A DNA stretch of 58,789 bases from Candidatus Peribacteria bacterium (GTDB taxonomy: Bacteria > Patescibacteriota > Gracilibacteria > Peribacterales > Peribacteraceae): assembly GCA_943354555.1 (NCBI GenBank), contig CALRCM010000003.1, positions 1 to 58,789 on the forward strand, read 5' to 3'. The notes under the pieces were generated by a model. The model saw nothing but the letters and a program-made list of their open reading frames with translations. It ran no database searches and was not told where the DNA came from. Made by a program: the position numbers and the translations under genes. Shown here piece after piece: positions 55,698 to 58,789 of this stretch (within the stretch, counting starts at the first letter, position 1; each line of letters begins with the position of its first letter).

Positions 55698-55766
55698 GAT
55701 GCATAGTGTACGCGAGAGCGTAAAAAGGATCTAGCAGGAGCCTGAAGCCCCCTCTATACTGTTCCC

Positions 55767-58067
55767 ATGGCCCGAAAACGCAGAAAGCTCCGGCGCACGA
55801 CTGCTAGAAAAAGGAAAGCGACGAGCAAGGGTCTCGACCTTGATCCTTCGACAAGGCGTGGGATTAGCGGAGCCGTACAGATTGCTTCAGGTATTCTTCT
55901 CGTCTTGGTGCTCAACGGTGAAGCCGGCATCTTTGGTGATGCTCTCGGAAAAATTCTGACATTCTTCTTCGGAAGATATTCCGGAATCTTCTCAGGGTTC
56001 CTCATTGTCTCCGGCCTTCTGCACTGGCTTACAACCGCCGAACATTTTTCCGTAAAGCGGTCTGCAGGACTTACCCTCTGTCTCGTTGCCTTCCTCGGCA
56101 TGGCACATATGACCGCCCCCATGGAGGATCTTGCGGTACACCGTGATGAACTCGCCGGAGCGATCGGATTTATGGCGAGTTTCCCCTTTGTTATGTTTGC
56201 AACTCCCGCAGTCGGCTTCACCGTCCTCGGTGCGCTGTTTCTGGTTGGTCTCTTCGTCGCTTTCGAGCCCAATATCTCGGCGATCATCTCCTTCTTTATT
56301 GTCCGTAGTGCCGAGATGCGCAATCAGGTGACAGCAAAGCCCAAAGTAAGGATTGCCAAGGAGGCGAAAGATGAGGATGACAAAGAGGAATGGAATGCAG
56401 ATGACGAGGAGGCGAAAGATGATCTTGTCGAACAGGACAGAGAGCCGCCGGAACTCAATATCGTCCGGCCGAATTTCGTACAGGCCAATGTACAGAGCGC
56501 AAAGGACATCAAAAAGTCGATGAAGATCAAAGCTGTACAAAAAGACACGATTGAAATGACGGACAAGCGGTACGAGGAATGGACATTTCCTGCATTCGAT
56601 CTCCTCGACGACAAGCGCAGCGAGGTGACAGTCAACGACGAAGAGCTGAAGACGCAAGCAAGAGGCATCGAGGAGAAGCTCCGCGAGTTCGGCATCGAGG
56701 TGACAATGCGCGATGCTCACCCCGGACCGACGGTCACACAGTTCACACTGAAGCCATCCGAGGGCGTGAAGCTGTCGAGTATCGAAACACTGAAGAACGA
56801 TCTTGCGCTTGCACTTGCTGCAGAAAGTCTGCGCATCGAGGCGCCGATTCCGGGAAAGAGTCTTGTTGGCATCGAAATGCCTAACCGCATCCGCACGACG
56901 GTTCACCTTAAGGAGATCCTTGAAAGTCCGGAGTTCTCGCAGAGTGAATCCCCTCTCACACTCCCCCTCGGGCGTGATGTTTCCGGAAAAGCCGTTGTCG
57001 CCGCATTGGAGGATATGCCCCACTTGCTCATAGCCGGCGCAACAGGCTCTGGAAAATCCGTCTGTATGAACACGTTTCTGGTCTCACTCCTTTTCCAGAA
57101 TTCTCCGGACCAGCTGAAGTTCATCCTTGTCGACCCGAAGCGCGTGGAGCTCATGCCCTACGACGGCATTCCGCATCTTCTTACACCCGTGATCACCGAA
57201 GCGGAGAAGGCTCTACAAGCACTTCGCTGGGCGGTTGCCGAAATGGGCAGACGCCTCCACCGCTTCTCCGAAGTGGGGGCGAAGAATCTTGCGGAATTCA
57301 ACGAGAAGCAAGCCGAAGACAGCACGACGCTCCCGCGCATCATCATCGTTATCGATGAGCTTGCGGACCTCATGATGCGGCAGTACCGCAAAGACACGGA
57401 AATGATGATCGCGCGCATCGCACAGATGGCCAGAGCAACGGGAATGCACCTTGTGATAGCTACCCAGCGCCCGTCTGTGGATGTCATCACCGGTCTCATC
57501 AAGGCCAATATCCCAACCCGCATCGCCTTCCGTGTCGTGAGCGCTATCGACAGCCGTACGATCATCGATAGCATCGGTGCAGACGATCTCCTTGGAAAAG
57601 GCGACATGCTCCATATGACGGCAACGACGCAAAAGCCTGTGCGTATTCAGGGCATCTACATTTCTACAAAAGAAACGGAGCGTGTGATCAATGCTGTGAA
57701 GATCGCCGGCGGTGGAAAGATTACCGAGCAGATCGGACTCGTTGATGATGAAGAAGATGCATCAGGAGATGCAGAGGACTCGGAGGAACTCGGAGCGGGC
57801 CTCAGCCAACCTTCTCCAACTGGATGGACGCAGCAAATCGATCTCAATGCAGACGATGACGGCGGAGACAGCATGTTCTTCGATGCTGTTGCGGTCGTAC
57901 AGGAAACAGGAAAAGCCAGTGCCTCTCTGCTGCAGCGTCGCCTGAGCGTGGGCTACGCGCGGGCTGCCAAGCTTCTCGATATCATGGAGAAGAAGAGGCT
58001 TATCGGCCCTGTACGGGGTGCAAAAGCCCGCGAGGTATTTCTTGACAGGGCGATTGCAGGAAATTAA
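55767..58067 (+). CDS. ftsK: DNA translocase FtsK/SpoIIIE
   Basis: N-terminal TM segments; HLLIAGATGSGKSVCMNTFLVSLLFQNSPDQLKFILVDPKRVEL...LPRIIIVIDELADLMM; C-terminal gamma winged helix. Confidence 0.96.
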   Translation: MARKRRKLRRTTARKRKATSKGLDLDPSTRRGISGAVQIASGILLVLVLNGEAGIFGDALGKILTFFFGRYSGIFSGFLIVSGLLHWLTTAEHFSVKRSAGLTLCLVAFLGMAHMTAPMEDLAVHRDELAGAIGFMASFPFVMFATPAVGFTVLGALFLVGLFVAFEPNISAIISFFIVRSAEMRNQVTAKPKVRIAKEAKDEDDKEEWNADDEEAKDDLVEQDREPPELNIVRPNFVQANVQSAKDIKKSMKIKAVQKDTIEMTDKRYEEWTFPAFDLLDDKRSEVTVNDEELKTQARGIEEKLREFGIEVTMRDAHPGPTVTQFTLKPSEGVKLSSIETLKNDLALALAAESLRIEAPIPGKSLVGIEMPNRIRTTVHLKEILESPEFSQSESPLTLPLGRDVSGKAVVAALEDMPHLLIAGATGSGKSVCMNTFLVSLLFQNSPDQLKFILVDPKRVELMPYDGIPHLLTPVITEAEKALQALRWAVAEMGRRLHRFSEVGAKNLAEFNEKQAEDSTTLPRIIIVIDELADLMMRQYRKDTEMMIARIAQMARATGMHLVIATQRPSVDVITGLIKANIPTRIAFRVVSAIDSRTIIDSIGADDLLGKGDMLHMTATTQKPVRIQGIYISTKETERVINAVKIAGGGKITEQIGLVDDEEDASGDAEDSEELGAGLSQPSPTGWTQQIDLNADDDGGDSMFFDAVAVVQETGKASASLLQRRLSVGYARAAKLLDIMEKKRLIGPVRGAKAREVFLDRAIAGN

Positions 58068-58103
58068 CCTTCGGGGCCTTTCGTATGCAAATCTTCGCCC
58101 CTT

Positions 58104-58469
58104 ATGAATCAGCCTGACAAAGCATGTGACGGCCTTATCGCAAGTCTTGATAGATACATTGCGGGCGACCGCGAATGGCTTAATGGAATTGTGCTTATTG
58201 GGCAGGTTTCAACGGAAATCCGTCCAAATCCCGATTACTATGAGGAAGTTGAAAAACGTTATATTCCCGTCATTCGCAGATATCTCCAGCGTCTTCTTCC
58301 GATTGCCAGAGGAGAAATACGGGACGGTAGTTATTACCCGAGTACTAGTGGTGCGATCAATCATCTGCAATCTGTTCTCGATACAGCGAGAGATGCGGGA
58401 GTTTCTGAACATGATGCTGCATATGTAAATATCGTAGACTGCATTTCACAACTACAGAAAATCAAATAG
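58104..58469 (+). CDS. Hypothetical protein
   Basis: 121-aa ORF between ftsK and rdgB-like gene. Confidence 0.6.
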   Translation: MNQPDKACDGLIASLDRYIAGDREWLNGIVLIGQVSTEIRPNPDYYEEVEKRYIPVIRRYLQRLLPIARGEIRDGSYYPSTSGAINHLQSVLDTARDAGVSEHDAAYVNIVDCISQLQKIK

Positions 58470-58490
58470 TGAAGCTGTTATAGTGGTTGC

Positions 58491-58789
58491 ATGGATCTTC
58501 TGATCGGAACGAAAAACAAAGGCAAGGTGATCGAGATTACGGAAGCACTTTCGGGAATAAATATCCGCTGTATCGGTGCGCACGATGCGGAAATCATGGA
58601 AGATCCCGTCGAGACGGGTTCGAGCTTTGAAGAAAATGCACTCCAGAAAGCCCGCTTCTATCATCAGCGTTCCGGACTCCCTACACTCGCCGACGACTCC
58701 GGCATCATCGTCGAAGCTCTACAAAGTGAACTGGGAATCCATACGCGACGGTGGGGAGCGGGAGCCGATGCGACTGACGAAGAATGGAT
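58491..58789 (+). CDS. rdgB: RdgB/HAM1-family non-canonical purine NTP pyrophosphatase (partial, truncated by window end)
   Basis: MDLLIGTKNKGKVIEITEALSG...ETGSSFEENALQKARFYHQRSGLPTLADDSGIIVEAL. Confidence 0.92.
   Translation, partial: MDLLIGTKNKGKVIEITEALSGINIRCIGAHDAEIMEDPVETGSSFEENALQKARFYHQRSGLPTLADDSGIIVEALQSELGIHTRRWGAGADATDEEW

Noticed and set aside
55992-57023. 343-aa antisense ORF within ftsK
   Set aside because: Shadow ORF opposite a well-supported ftsK; translation is His/Cys-rich as typical of antisense frames.

Overview
58.8 kb bacterial window, standard genetic code (TGA used as stop). The gene content suggests a Candidate Phyla Radiation/Patescibacteria genome (Peribacteria/Peregrinibacteria-like); this is inference and was not tested. 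Housekeeping genes: groES-groEL behind a CIRCE/promoter, tmk, folD, purF, purD, prfA, mnmA, carB, greA, holA, ftsK, partial rdgB, tRNA-Leu(TAA) and tRNA-Tyr(GTA). Envelope/surface genes: SLH proteins, a sortase, a dockerin/cohesin cluster, two TMTC-like TPR membrane proteins, a Cys-rich secreted protein, and a MarR-HlyD-ABC operon with duplicated permeases. Main points for follow-up: (1) a dispersed family of short inverted-repeat elements whose arms are degenerate tandem 7-mers (sometimes 9-mers), about ten loci here, several inserted in frame in conserved genes (TMTC-like protein, mnmA, carB, SLH/propeller), and one pair bracketing an S23/IVP-type four-helix-bundle gene; (2) two neighbouring unknown proteins that appear to contain serial degenerate sigma-70-region-2-like repeats; (3) a formaldehyde-activating enzyme (fae) next to a transposase fragment at the window edge, with a multi-hairpin leader; (4) a stand-alone dockerin + cohesin + membrane protein cluster; (5) a 1439-aa orphan protein behind a perfect palindromic operator; (6) a membrane-anchored Clp ATPase with a degenerate first ATPase module. 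No rRNA, CRISPR array or prophage was seen.
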